Under the pieces are notes generated by a model. That model had not been told where the DNA came from. It saw only the letters and a list, made by a program, of their open reading frames with translations, and ran no database searches. Positions 8,774-17,433 of a stretch of 64,000 bases of DNA are shown here, piece after piece (position 1 is the first letter of the stretch; each line of letters begins with the position of its first letter). Source of the stretch: Halomicrobium sp. LC1Hm (lineage in GTDB: Archaea > Halobacteriota > Halobacteria > Halobacteriales > Haloarculaceae); the NCBI RefSeq assembly GCF_009617995.1, contig NZ_CP044129.1:744001-808000 (forward strand), in the 5' to 3' direction. Made by a program: the position numbers and the translations under genes.

Positions 8774-9904
8774 ATGCCAGCAATGGAATCCGCGGAGTTC
8801 GAGACTGACCTCAGTCTCTTCAAGTACGACAACCTCGAACAGCTCCCGCCGGAGTACCGGGATCTCGGGGAGGACGAACGGACCGAGCGAATCGAGAGCG
8901 CGCTCGACACACTCGGTGACGACGTGGTGATCCTCGGACACAACTACCAGCGCCGCGAGATCGTCGAACACGCCGACTTCATCGGCGACTCCTACCAGCT
9001 GAGCAAGGAGGCGGCCAACGCCGACGCCGACTACGTGATCTTCGGCGGCGTGACGTTCATGGCCGAGTCCGCCGACATCATCACCGACGACGACCAGAGC
9101 GTGATCCTCCCGAGCATGGAGGCGTCCTGTCCGATGGCCGGCATGGCAGAGGCCCTCCAGGTCGACGCCGCGTGGGCCGAGTTGACCGCCGAGACCGACG
9201 CCAACGTCGTCCCGATCACGTACATGAACAGCTACGCCGACCTGAAGGCCTTCTGTGCCGAGCAGGGCGGGCTGGTCTGTACGTCCTCCAACGCGCACAA
9301 GGCCTTCGAGTACGCCTTCGAACAGGGCGACAAGGTCCTCTTCCTGCCCGACAAGCACCTGGGCGAGAACACGGCCCACCGGCTGGGGCTCGAAGACGAG
9401 ATCGTCGAGTGGGACCCGTGGGACCCCGACTCCAAGGACGCCAGCAAGGCCGTCGCAAACGACATCATCCTCTGGGACGGCTACTGCCAGGTCCACGAGC
9501 GGTTCCGCGAGTCCCACATCGAACAGGTGCGCGAGGAGTACGACGACGCCAACGTCATCGTCCACCCCGAGTGTCGCCGCGACGTCGTCGAGGCGGCCGA
9601 CGTGGCCGGCTCCACGGCCCAGATCTGTGAGGTCGTCGAGGAGGCCGAGCCGGGCGACACCTGGGCGATCGGCACCGAGATCCACCTGACCCACCACCTC
9701 CAGCGGTGGCACCCCGAGGTGAACGTCGTCCCGCTGTGTGGCGAGGCCTGTATGGACTGCAACGCCATGCGACAGATCGACCCGAACTACCTCGCGTGGG
9801 TGCTCGAAGAGCTGGTGGCGGGCCGGGAGCGAAACGTCATCGAAGTCGCACCGCAGGAGAAAGAGCTTGCACAGGTCGCGCTCGACCGAATGCTGGAGAT
9901 CTGA
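8774..9904 (+). CDS. nadA: Quinolinate synthase NadA
   Basis: A 376-aa enzyme that condenses iminoaspartate with dihydroxyacetone phosphate to quinolinate, using a [4Fe-4S] cluster. Visible signatures: VVILGHNYQRREIVEHADFI near the N-terminus, GGVTFMAESADII, the Cys region SMEASCPMA, GLVCTSSNA, VHPECRRDVVEAADVAGST, the EIHLTHHLQ segment and the C-terminal CGEACMDCNAM. The cluster ligands fall among these Cys. An in-frame ATG at 8783 is an alternative start. It is first in the nadA-nadB-nadC operon, 3 bp before nadB, and sits downstream of the inverted repeat at 8709-8737. Confidence 0.96.
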   Translation: MPAMESAEFETDLSLFKYDNLEQLPPEYRDLGEDERTERIESALDTLGDDVVILGHNYQRREIVEHADFIGDSYQLSKEAANADADYVIFGGVTFMAESADIITDDDQSVILPSMEASCPMAGMAEALQVDAAWAELTAETDANVVPITYMNSYADLKAFCAEQGGLVCTSSNAHKAFEYAFEQGDKVLFLPDKHLGENTAHRLGLEDEIVEWDPWDPDSKDASKAVANDIILWDGYCQVHERFRESHIEQVREEYDDANVIVHPECRRDVVEAADVAGSTAQICEVVEEAEPGDTWAIGTEIHLTHHLQRWHPEVNVVPLCGEACMDCNAMRQIDPNYLAWVLEELVAGRERNVIEVAPQEKELAQVALDRMLEI

Positions 9905-9907
9905 ACC

Positions 9908-11581
9908 ATGAGCGCAACGACGGACCACGAGACGGTCGACGTACTCGTCGTCGGGTCGGGGATCGCCGGCCTCGCTGCCGCCCTCGCCAGCGCACGCGAG
10001 GGCGAGGAAGTCGTCGTCGCCACGAAAGCGACCCGTCCCGAAGGTGCCTCCTCCTGGTGGGCCCAGGGCGGGATCGCCGTCTCCCGAGACCACCCCGAAC
10101 AGTTCAAGCAGGACATCCTCGCGGCCTCCGACGGCACGGCCGACCCCGACGCCGTCGACGTGCTCGTCGAGAACGCCAACGAGGCCGTCCGGGACGTGCT
10201 CGTCGAGACGTTGGACGTGAACTTCGACAGCCGCGAGGACGACCAGCGGGAGTCCTCGGAACGAGCGAGCGGCGCAGCCGAAAGCCGCGAGGACGACCAG
10301 CGGGAGTCCTCGGAACGAGCGAGCGGCGCAGCCGAAAGCCGCGAGGACGACCAGCGGGAGTCCTCGGAACGGGCGAGCGGCGACGAGGACTACGACTTCA
10401 CCCGCGAGGCCGCCCACAGCGAGGACCGCATCCTCCACGTCGACGCCGCCACGGGCAAGCACATCCACGTCCCCTTCCTGCACTACCTCGACGACCACGA
10501 CAACGTCGAGATCCGAGACGACACGGCGGCGCTGGAACTGATCCGTCACGAGGGACGGGTCCACGGCGCGATGCTCGAATCCGGCGGCGACGCCGCGCCG
10601 CTGTACGCCGGTGCGACGGTACTCGCAACTGGCGGGATCGGCGATCTGTTCACCCACTCGACGAACCCGACCGGATCGACGGGCGACGGGATCGCCATGG
10701 CCGCACTGGCCGGCGCAGACGTGGCTGACATGGAGTACGTCCAGTTCCACCCGACGGCCTTCGCGAGCGACGACGCTGTAGATTCGTTCCTCGTCAGCGA
10801 GGCCGTTCGCGGCGAAGGCGCGCTGCTGCGCAACGGTGCGGGCGAGCGGTTCATGCCCGACTACCACGACGACGCCGAACTCGCGCCCCGCGACGTGGTC
10901 GCCCGCGCGGTCGCCGCCGAGCGCGAGGCGACTGGCAGCGTCGTGCTGGACGTGAGCCAGCTCGACTTCGCCGCGGAGTTCCCCGGTCTCGCCGAGAAGT
11001 GCGACGACCGCGGGGTCGACTACACCGAAGGCATTCCGGTCGCGCCCGCCGAACACTTCCTCTGTGGCGGCGTCGCCGTCGACGACCGCGGGCAGACCAG
11101 TCTCGACCGGCTGTACGCCGTCGGCGAGTGCGCCCGGACCGGCGTCCACGGCGCGAACCGGCTGGCGTCGACGAGCCTGCTGGAGGGACTGGTCTGGGGC
11201 CTGCGTGCCGGCTCGGATGCGGCCGGCCACGCGCCGACGGTGATCGAAGCGCCGGAGCTGCTGGAGCGAGATCCCGACCTGCCCGAGGACTTCGCCCGCC
11301 AGAAGTTCCTGCGCCTGCGTCGCGTGATGGACGAGTACGTCGGCATCGAACGCGACCCCACGGACCTGAACCGCGCACTGGGCGTGCTCAGGCGGCTCAA
11401 GGGCGAGGTCGACGCCTACGTCCGCACGCGCACCGCCCGGTCGCTGTACGAGCTGCGCAACGCCAGCGTGACGGCGCTGCTGGTGGCCCGCCACGCCATC
11501 GAGAACGACGAGAGCGTCGGGACCCACCACGTCGTCGAGGCCGACCCGACCGAAGAGCCCGAACCCCGGGCCGACGACTGA
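9908..11581 (+). CDS. nadB: L-aspartate oxidase NadB with internal tandem-repeat insertion
   Basis: A 557-aa FAD enzyme that oxidises L-aspartate to iminoaspartate, the substrate of NadA. The N-terminus has the FAD-binding VVGSGIAGLAAALASAREG; further on are EGASSWWAQGGIAV, ATGGIGDLFTHSTNP, the FHPTAFA segment, EAVRGEGALLRN, and the C-terminal CGGVAVDDRGQTSLDRLYAV and ARTGVHGANRLASTSLLEG signatures of the succinate dehydrogenase/NadB family. Residues about 108-158 are an extra, highly acidic 18-residue repeat (see 10229-10382) placed just before the conserved FTREAAHSEDRILH loop. The frame is intact, so the protein is probably active. The stop shares its last base with the nadC ATG (TGATG). 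Confidence 0.95.
   Translation: MSATTDHETVDVLVVGSGIAGLAAALASAREGEEVVVATKATRPEGASSWWAQGGIAVSRDHPEQFKQDILAASDGTADPDAVDVLVENANEAVRDVLVETLDVNFDSREDDQRESSERASGAAESREDDQRESSERASGAAESREDDQRESSERASGDEDYDFTREAAHSEDRILHVDAATGKHIHVPFLHYLDDHDNVEIRDDTAALELIRHEGRVHGAMLESGGDAAPLYAGATVLATGGIGDLFTHSTNPTGSTGDGIAMAALAGADVADMEYVQFHPTAFASDDAVDSFLVSEAVRGEGALLRNGAGERFMPDYHDDAELAPRDVVARAVAAEREATGSVVLDVSQLDFAAEFPGLAEKCDDRGVDYTEGIPVAPAEHFLCGGVAVDDRGQTSLDRLYAVGECARTGVHGANRLASTSLLEGLVWGLRAGSDAAGHAPTVIEAPELLERDPDLPEDFARQKFLRLRRVMDEYVGIERDPTDLNRALGVLRRLKGEVDAYVRTRTARSLYELRNASVTALLVARHAIENDESVGTHHVVEADPTEEPEPRADD
10229..10382 (+). repeat. 54-bp in-frame tandem repeat inside nadB
   Basis: Nearly three head-to-tail copies of a 54-bp unit starting at 10229, 10283 and 10337; the last is partial. 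Copies 1 and 2 look identical and copy 3 differs by one base. Each encodes an 18-residue acidic unit, SREDDQRESSERASGAAE. The unit length is a multiple of three, so the frame is kept. It sits in a surface loop between conserved NadB segments. Confidence 0.92.
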
Positions 11582-12396
11582 TGCTGACCGACAGCGACAT
11601 CGAGCGGTGGCTCCGGGAGGATGTGGGCCACCACGACGTGACCAACGACGTGCCCGGCGAGACCACCGGCCGACTCCTCGCCACGGAGTCCGGCGTCGCC
11701 GCCGGTCTCGACGCCGCGACGGCCGTCTTCGACTACCTCGACGTGACCGTGCGAGAGCGAATCGAGGACGGGACCGCCGTCGAGAGCGGCGACGTACTGC
11801 TCGTCGTCGAGGGACCGGCGCGTGCGATCCTGCGGGGCGAGCGCGTCGCCGTCAACGTCGCCGGCCACGCGTCGGGAATCGCGACGAAGACCGACGCCGC
11901 GGTCGCCGCCGCCCGCGCGGTCGCCGACGAGGTTCGCATCGCGGCGACACGCAAGACCACGCCCGGACTGCGCGGCGTCGAGAAGCGCGCCGTCGCGGCT
12001 GCCGGCGGTGACACCCACCGGCTCGACCTCTCGCACATGGTGATGGTCAAGGACAACCACGTCGCCGAGCTGGGGCTGGACGGAGCGATCGAGCAGTTCC
12101 GCGAGCGGGCCTCCTTCGCGACGCGGCTCGACGTCGAGGTCGAGACGCCCGAGGACGCGCCCCGAGCGGCCGCGGCCGGCGCGGACGTCGTCCTGCTGGA
12201 CAACATGCCCCCCGGCGAAACGCGCGAGGCCGTCGCGTTGCTCCGCGAGAGCGACGCCGCGGCGCTGGCGGAAGCCTCGGGCGGGATCACCGTCGAGACG
12301 GTGCCCGACTACGCCGCGACCGGCGTCGACGTGATCTCGATGGGATCGTTGACCCACTCCGCGCCGACGCTGGATCTGTCCTTTCGGACCGGGTGA
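11581..12396 (+). CDS. nadC: Nicotinate-nucleotide (quinolinate) phosphoribosyltransferase NadC
   Basis: A 271-aa type II phosphoribosyltransferase that turns quinolinate and PRPP into nicotinate mononucleotide. Family features: REDVGHHDVT at the N-terminus, AERVAVN-type helix (RGERVAVNVAGHASGIAT), ATRKTTPGLRGVEKRAV (catalytic Arg/Lys cluster), GGDTHRLDLSHMVMVKDNH, VEVETPEDA, VVLLDNMPP, EASGGITVETVPDYAATGVD and the C-terminal VDVISMGSLTHSAP. It is the last gene of the nadABC operon and overlaps the nadB stop by one base. Length is typical. Confidence 0.96.
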   Translation: MLTDSDIERWLREDVGHHDVTNDVPGETTGRLLATESGVAAGLDAATAVFDYLDVTVRERIEDGTAVESGDVLLVVEGPARAILRGERVAVNVAGHASGIATKTDAAVAAARAVADEVRIAATRKTTPGLRGVEKRAVAAAGGDTHRLDLSHMVMVKDNHVAELGLDGAIEQFRERASFATRLDVEVETPEDAPRAAAAGADVVLLDNMPPGETREAVALLRESDAAALAEASGGITVETVPDYAATGVDVISMGSLTHSAPTLDLSFRTG

Positions 12397-12550
12397 GATC
12401 GACGCCACAGCGGGAGCCACGTGGGCCGACGACGCCACGGGCAGGCACCGATCACCCGCGCACGTTGGGGGGACCGTTACGCTTATGCGACGTATCGCTG
12501 ATAATTCGATCGAGGCAGTGGACGCTGGGGACAACGACGAGTAGGGATAC

Positions 12551-13396
12551 ATGGCGTCGGAAAACAACGAGACAGCCGCGCTCGCCGACGATCTCCTCCA
12601 GCGGCCGCTCTCTGCCGTCTGCGATACGGCGGAGACGGTCCACCACGTCCTGACCAACAGGCGCGTCGGACTCACGAGAGGCGGCGACGAGACGACGGTG
12701 ATCGAACCCGGCACGGCCTACGGTGCCGTCGCCGCGGTCACGGACCGTCGGCTCCTGTTTCTCGTCGGCGTACCACCCGACCAGGAGACGGACTTCCGCG
12801 CGGAAGTCGCCTACGACGACGTCGAGACCGTCGAGAAACGGACGGAGACCCTGACACAGTCACTCGTCGTCGAGACGGTGACCGACCGCTTCGAGTTCAC
12901 CGCTCGCAAGCCCCGCGCGGTCGACGCGGCCGTCGACGCGCTGGAGTCGACGCTCGCCGAGCACGTCCTCGATGAGGCAGCGGATCACCACGAGTCCGCG
13001 CGCGAGGCCACGGAGCCCGCCGACAGCGCCACAGAGCTGGAAGCGGCGCTCGACGCGTACCGCCGCGCGGCCACGCTGCTGGGCGACGAGGACGAGCCGG
13101 TCAGCGACGCCGAACGGGCGGCCCGCGAGGACGCCGAAGCCGTGCTCGCGCGACTCGTCGCCGCCCACCGAGAGCACGCGGCGGCGTGTGCAGACGCCGC
13201 CGACTGGGAACTGGCGGCCGACAACGACGAATCGGCCTACGAACTGCTCGTCGACGCACGCGAGGCCTACGACCGGGCACTCGAACTCGCACGGGCGTAC
13301 CCGCCCGGCGATCCCGACGCGATCGAACGCGAACGCGCGGCCGTCGTCGAGAGCCTGGAGCCGCTGAAGGTGCGATTCGCCGTCTCGAACGCCTGA
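12551..13396 (+). CDS. Protein with PH-like N-terminal domain and helical C-terminus
   Basis: A 281-aa soluble acidic protein. Residues about 25-125 look like a bacterial/archaeal PH-like (GRAM-type) domain: ...VLTNRRVGL, then VTDRRLLFLVG, VAYDDVETVEKRTE and VVETVTDRFEFTARKP, the usual strand pattern of these domains. Residues 130-275 are Ala/Glu-rich helices with tetratricopeptide-like spacing. No catalytic residues are evident; it may tether or bind a lipid or protein. It is followed by the second copy of the 78-bp palindromic element and then the convergent chitinase gene. Confidence 0.7.
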   Translation: MASENNETAALADDLLQRPLSAVCDTAETVHHVLTNRRVGLTRGGDETTVIEPGTAYGAVAAVTDRRLLFLVGVPPDQETDFRAEVAYDDVETVEKRTETLTQSLVVETVTDRFEFTARKPRAVDAAVDALESTLAEHVLDEAADHHESAREATEPADSATELEAALDAYRRAATLLGDEDEPVSDAERAAREDAEAVLARLVAAHREHAAACADAADWELAADNDESAYELLVDAREAYDRALELARAYPPGDPDAIERERAAVVESLEPLKVRFAVSNA

Positions 13397-13482
13397 GCGA
13401 ACCGCCGCAGTGGGTCCGGAGCGGTTGAACGAATGGACGCACCGATCGCACGGCCGTCGTGCGATCCGTGCATCGATGTTCA

Positions 13483-13560
13483 TACTACCGGCTGTACATC
13501 TGTGAACGATTTCGCCACCCCGGGGTAGCGAAGATCGTCACGAAGTGACAGCCGGCAGTA
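13483..13560. repeat. 78-bp palindromic MITE-like element, copy 2
   Basis: Second copy of the element at 4505-4582, in the same orientation, differing at about seven positions. It is flanked by TCA on both sides (13480-13482 and 13561-13563); the right-hand TCA is the stop codon (TGA) of the chitinase gene on the minus strand. Like copy 1 it lies between two convergent genes. The right terminal repeat has drifted more than in copy 1 (GTGACAGCCGGCAGTA). Confidence 0.75.
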
Positions 13561-14991
13561 TCAGCTGTCGCTCGTGAACGCGTCGAAGATCGACGAGAAC
13601 TCGTAGGGTTCCTGTTCGATCTGGCTGCTCTCGTAGAGCGCGCTCCCCTCGCCGTTGTCGCGGACGAGCTCCCAGAACGACAGCCACCGGAGGTTCTTCT
13701 CCTGGGCGAAATCGAGCACCGTCTGTGCGTCCTCGGGGTAGAACACGTTCGAGTCGACATCGTTCTGGCCGATCATCGGCGTCAGACCGATCGTGTTCCA
13801 GCGCTCTGTGGCCGACCGATCCGGATAGATGTCGGCCAGCTGTCCGTGGACGCTCTCGGCGGCGTCGACGACGGTCTCGCCGTTCAGTTCGAACGCCGAG
13901 CCGTAGTTCATCGTCATGAGGTTCACGGCGTCGAGTTCGACGCCGCGCTGGGCCGCGTCTTCGAGCACGAACAGCACGTCGTTGCTCGACTGCTCGGGGA
14001 GCCCGCTGGGCATCACCGGCAGTGTGTACGAGATCGACAGCTCCGGGTACTCTGCCTGGAGCAAAGCGAGTGCCTCGTTCCGGCGTTCGATGACTTCGGG
14101 ATTGTCGCGGATGTGTTGCTCTTCGTCGAAGTCGATGAACTGCGCGTCGAGCCGATCGACGACGGTCGCGTACTTCTCTTTGAGCGTGCTCGCGCTCGTC
14201 ACCGCCTCCGCGAGGTACGTGCCGCTGAGACCGCCGAAGGAGACGATGACCTCACCGTCGTGGTCGGCCCGGAGATCGGCGATCTGGCCCTGCATGTCGA
14301 GGCGTTCGCCGCTCTCGCCGACGATCAGGTTCGAGTCGCCGGCCCACGCCGGCTCGCCCCCGGCGGAGTTGACGAACGCGAGCGTGAAGTACTTCGTCCC
14401 GGCGTTCGAGACCGCGTCGGTGAGCGCCTGCTGGTCGTCCAGGGCCACGTCGACGAACGGGGCGAAGACGTTCTCCGGGATCGCGCCCGGTGTACCCGTG
14501 TCCCCGTCCGAATCGTCGCTGCCGTCGTCACCGCTGCCGTCGTCCCCACCGCCACCGTCTACGGGACCGACTTCGTCCCACGGTCCACCGGCGTCGGGCT
14601 CGTCTCCTCGGGTCCACCACTGGGCCTCGTAGATCGTCCCCTCGTAGACGACCCGATCGCCGCCGGTGTACGTGGTGCCGGCGTCCCAGGCCGGGTAGTC
14701 GGTCTCCTCGCCACCGTCTGTGCCGTCGTCGCTGCCCCCGTCGCTCCCCCCGTCGGAGCCACCGTCCGAAGAGTCGACGACGCTCCACGGCCCCCACTGG
14801 GTGCTACCGGGTTCGTCGCCCTGTGTCCACCACTGGGCCTCGTAGATCGTCCCCTCGTAGACGACCCGGTCGCCCTCCGAGTAGGTCGCGCTCGCGTCCC
14901 ACGTCGGGTACTCTTGCTGTGCCGATGCCGCGCCGACGCCCGTGAGCCCCACGAGCGCCGACAGTGATCGTACGTACGTCCGTCGTCGCAT
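13561..14991 (-). CDS. Secreted GH18 chitinase with two chitin-binding modules
   Basis: A 476-aa protein. MRRRTYVRSLSALVGLTGVG is a Tat-type signal ending near ASAQ. Two CBM5/12-type modules follow (about residues 28-72 and 97-140), both with TYxxGDRVVYEGTIYEAQWW and GDEP, joined by Gly/Ser/Asp linkers. The catalytic domain (about 170-476) is of the GH18 subgroup in which the barrel starts with NVFAPFVDVAL, has VIVSFGGLSGT on strand 3 and the DxDxE active site as FIDFDEEQH. SYTLPVMPSGL and NLMTMNYGSAF are further family features. It should cleave chitin outside the cell and supply the GH20 enzyme at the window start. The palindromic element touches its stop codon. Confidence 0.92.
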   Translation of the reverse strand: MRRRTYVRSLSALVGLTGVGAASAQQEYPTWDASATYSEGDRVVYEGTIYEAQWWTQGDEPGSTQWGPWSVVDSSDGGSDGGSDGGSDDGTDGGEETDYPAWDAGTTYTGGDRVVYEGTIYEAQWWTRGDEPDAGGPWDEVGPVDGGGGDDGSGDDGSDDSDGDTGTPGAIPENVFAPFVDVALDDQQALTDAVSNAGTKYFTLAFVNSAGGEPAWAGDSNLIVGESGERLDMQGQIADLRADHDGEVIVSFGGLSGTYLAEAVTSASTLKEKYATVVDRLDAQFIDFDEEQHIRDNPEVIERRNEALALLQAEYPELSISYTLPVMPSGLPEQSSNDVLFVLEDAAQRGVELDAVNLMTMNYGSAFELNGETVVDAAESVHGQLADIYPDRSATERWNTIGLTPMIGQNDVDSNVFYPEDAQTVLDFAQEKNLRWLSFWELVRDNGEGSALYESSQIEQEPYEFSSIFDAFTSDS

Positions 14992-15264
14992 GTGTGATCC
15001 CTCGACGGCCGGGACGGCAGTACGACGGCGACACCGATCGGGCAGCTGTCAGTGCCCCCCTAACATCCGGACACCCCGATGGCCGCGACCGTAGCGGACG
15101 CCCGACCGCGACAGCACTATGGTGTTTCGTCGGCTAAAAATTAATCATTTATAGTGTGTATTTCTGTCGAACAGCGCGGAAACGCGGGACGACGACCGCC
15201 GTTCGTGCGTCGATACGAAACGCCGGGCCGATCGGCGACGGCCACGGACGGCTGGCCGTTGCCC

Positions 15265-16833
15265 TCACTCGACCAGCGGCTCGCCGGTCATCGCGTCGGG
15301 CTGGTCGATCCCCAGCAGCGACAGCATCGTCGGCGCGAGATCCGCGAGCGTCCCGCCGTCGCGGGCCTCCCGGCCCGCTGCCGTCCCGTCGGGGCCGAGA
15401 TAGACGAACGGGACCGGGTTGAGCGTGTGGGCCGTGTGTGGGTCCTCGGCGGTCCCCATGTCGTCGGCGTTGCCGTGGTCGGCACAGACGAGGACGTGAC
15501 CGCCGGCCTCGGTGATCGCCTCGACCATGCGCCCGAGCTGCTCGTCGACGGCCTCGACGGCCGCGGTGGCGGCCTCGAAGTCGCCGGTGTGGCCCACCAT
15601 GTCGGCGTTGGCGTAGTTACAGACCATCGCGTCCGGGTCGTCGTCCTCGATGACCTCGATGGCGGTGTCGGTGACTGCGGGTGCGCTCATCTCCGGTTGC
15701 TGGTCGTAGGTCGGCACGTCCGGGCTCTCGACGATCCGGCGGATCTCGCCGTCGAACTCGACCTCGCGGCCGCCGTTGAGGAAGTAGGTGACGTGGGCGT
15801 ACTTCTCGGTCTCGGCCAGGCGAAGCTGCGTGTGCCCGGTCTCGGCCAGCACCTCGCCGAGCACGTCCTCGGGCTGGTTGGGCGGGTAGGCCACCGGGAG
15901 GTCGAAGGTCGCGTCGTACTGGGTCATGGTGACCAGCCGGATCTCCGGCGGTTCCGTGTCGCCGCCCCAGTCCTCGGGACGAACGTCGCCCAGCATGCGC
16001 GTGAGCTGACGCGCGCGGTCCGAGCGGAAGTTGAAGAAGATCACGGCGTCGCCGTCGTCGAGTGCCGGCCGGCCCCGCTCACTGCTCTGGCGTTCGCTTT
16101 CCGGAGCCCGTCGGGCCTCGCCCTCGACCAGCGTCGGCTCGACGAACTCGTCGGTGTCGCCCCGATCGTAGGAGTCGGTGACCGCCTCGACCGCCGTGTC
16201 GGCGCTGTGGTCGGCCTCGCGCGAGACGATCGCGTCGTAGGCCCGGCGGGTGCGCTCCCAGTTCTGGTCTCGGTCCATCGCGTAGTAGCGCCCGGCGACG
16301 GTGGCGACGTGGCCCGTTCCACGCTCCGCGGCGTGGGCTTGGAGTTCGGCGAGGTACTCCTCGCCGCCGGTCGGCGAAGTGTCCCGGCCGTCGGTGAAGG
16401 CGTGGGTGACCGCCTCGACGCCGCGGTCGGCGGCGAAGTCGATCAGCGCGTGGAGGTGCTTCTGATAGGAGTGGACGCCGCCGTCAGAGACCAGCCCCAT
16501 GAAGTGGACCGCGCCGTCGTTGGCCTCGGCGTAGTCGAAGGCCGATTCCAGGCGGTCGTTCTCGAAGAAGGTCCCGTCTGCGATCCCGTCGGTGACGCGA
16601 GCCGAGTCCTGCTTGACGACGCGGCCGGCCCCGATGTTGAGGTGGCCGACCTCGGAGTTGCCCATCTGGCCCTCCGGGAGGCCGACGCGACGCCCGTGGG
16701 TTTCGAGCGTGCTGTCGGCACCGATCTCGCGGTATCGGTCGACGTTTGGCGTGTCGGCCGCGGCGACCGCGTCCCGGGTGTCCGTGTCGGGGTTCAGTCC
16801 CCAGCCGTCCAGAATGACGAGTCCGACTTCCAT
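15265..16833 (-). CDS. gpmI: 2,3-bisphosphoglycerate-independent phosphoglycerate mutase
   Basis: A 522-aa alkaline-phosphatase-superfamily enzyme interconverting 3- and 2-phosphoglycerate with two Mn ions. Motifs: VGLVILDGWGLNP (first metal site), GQMGNSEVGHLNIGAGR with the phospho-accepting Ser, HFMGLVSDGGVHS, DGRDTSP, GRYYAMDR, NFRSDRARQLTR, and the C-terminal metal sites ANADMVGHTG and CADHGNAD. About 18 extra residues (ARRAPESERQSSERGRPA, near 16063-16119) sit between VEGE and LDDGDAV, where other family members have a short link. The start fits the family exactly. It stands alone, followed by a 273-bp gap. Confidence 0.96.
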   Translation of the reverse strand: MEVGLVILDGWGLNPDTDTRDAVAAADTPNVDRYREIGADSTLETHGRRVGLPEGQMGNSEVGHLNIGAGRVVKQDSARVTDGIADGTFFENDRLESAFDYAEANDGAVHFMGLVSDGGVHSYQKHLHALIDFAADRGVEAVTHAFTDGRDTSPTGGEEYLAELQAHAAERGTGHVATVAGRYYAMDRDQNWERTRRAYDAIVSREADHSADTAVEAVTDSYDRGDTDEFVEPTLVEGEARRAPESERQSSERGRPALDDGDAVIFFNFRSDRARQLTRMLGDVRPEDWGGDTEPPEIRLVTMTQYDATFDLPVAYPPNQPEDVLGEVLAETGHTQLRLAETEKYAHVTYFLNGGREVEFDGEIRRIVESPDVPTYDQQPEMSAPAVTDTAIEVIEDDDPDAMVCNYANADMVGHTGDFEAATAAVEAVDEQLGRMVEAITEAGGHVLVCADHGNADDMGTAEDPHTAHTLNPVPFVYLGPDGTAAGREARDGGTLADLAPTMLSLLGIDQPDAMTGEPLVE

Positions 16834-16884
16834 ATCGGGTCGGTGGCGGGGCCGCCCTAAGATACTGTCGGGTGTCGGTGGCGC

Positions 16885-17358
16885 TCACGCCGCGGGGTCC
16901 CACGTTTCGAGCGTGTACCCGTCGTACGGCGTCTCGTCGACGAGTGTCCACGCCTCGCGGTCGAACGCCGGGAACGTCGCGTCGCCCTCGTACTCGCCGT
17001 CGACGCGGCTCAGCAACATCCGGTCGTACCGTGGCAGGAACGCCTCGTAGACCCCGGCACCGCCCAGCACGTACAGCACCGGATCGCCGCGCTCGCGGGC
17101 GAGATCGATCGCCGCGTCGACGCTCGCCGCGCGAGTCGCCGTCTCGGCCTCGAACGAGCGCTCGCTCCGACTCAAGACGAGCTGTCGCGCGCCGGGCAGT
17201 TCCTCGAACATCTCGAAGGTCTTGCGGCCGAGCACGACGGTGTCGTCGGCGACTCGCTCGCGGTAGCGCCGGGACTCGTGGGGGAGGTGCCAGGGGAGTC
17301 GGTCGCCGTCGCCGATGACGCCGTTTTCGCCGACCGCCGCGACTGCGATGATCTCCAT
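16885..17358 (-). CDS. folA: Dihydrofolate reductase
   Basis: A 157-aa NADPH-dependent enzyme that makes tetrahydrofolate. Signatures: VAAVGENGVIGDGDRLPWHLP at the N-terminus (substrate-site residues), the cofactor segment VLGRKTFEMF, a LVLSRSE strand and the C-terminal cofactor loop LYVLGGAGVYEAFLPRYDRMLLSRV. The acidic substrate-binding residue is in the HESRRYRE helix. Length is normal for haloarchaeal DHFR. It starts 75 bp from the end of the P450 gene, in the same direction, and lies 51 bp upstream of gpmI. Confidence 0.94.
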   Translation of the reverse strand: MEIIAVAAVGENGVIGDGDRLPWHLPHESRRYRERVADDTVVLGRKTFEMFEELPGARQLVLSRSERSFEAETATRAASVDAAIDLARERGDPVLYVLGGAGVYEAFLPRYDRMLLSRVDGEYEGDATFPAFDREAWTLVDETPYDGYTLETWDPAA

Positions 17359-17433
17359 GCGCGACTGTTGGGTCTGGGACTACTACTCTCCACCGCCGCG
17401 GCGATGGCCCCCCGGCTGGCTCGGAGACGGTGA

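Noticed and set aside
8546-11530. A 994-codon open frame on the minus strand across nadA and nadB
   Set aside because: It is the antisense shadow of two strongly supported enzymes, a common effect of GC-rich codon use in haloarchaea. No domain or membrane pattern is visible in it.
13846-14967. A 373-codon plus-strand frame over the chitinase gene
   Set aside because: Shadow of the GH18 gene; the minus strand encodes intact chitin-binding and catalytic motifs.
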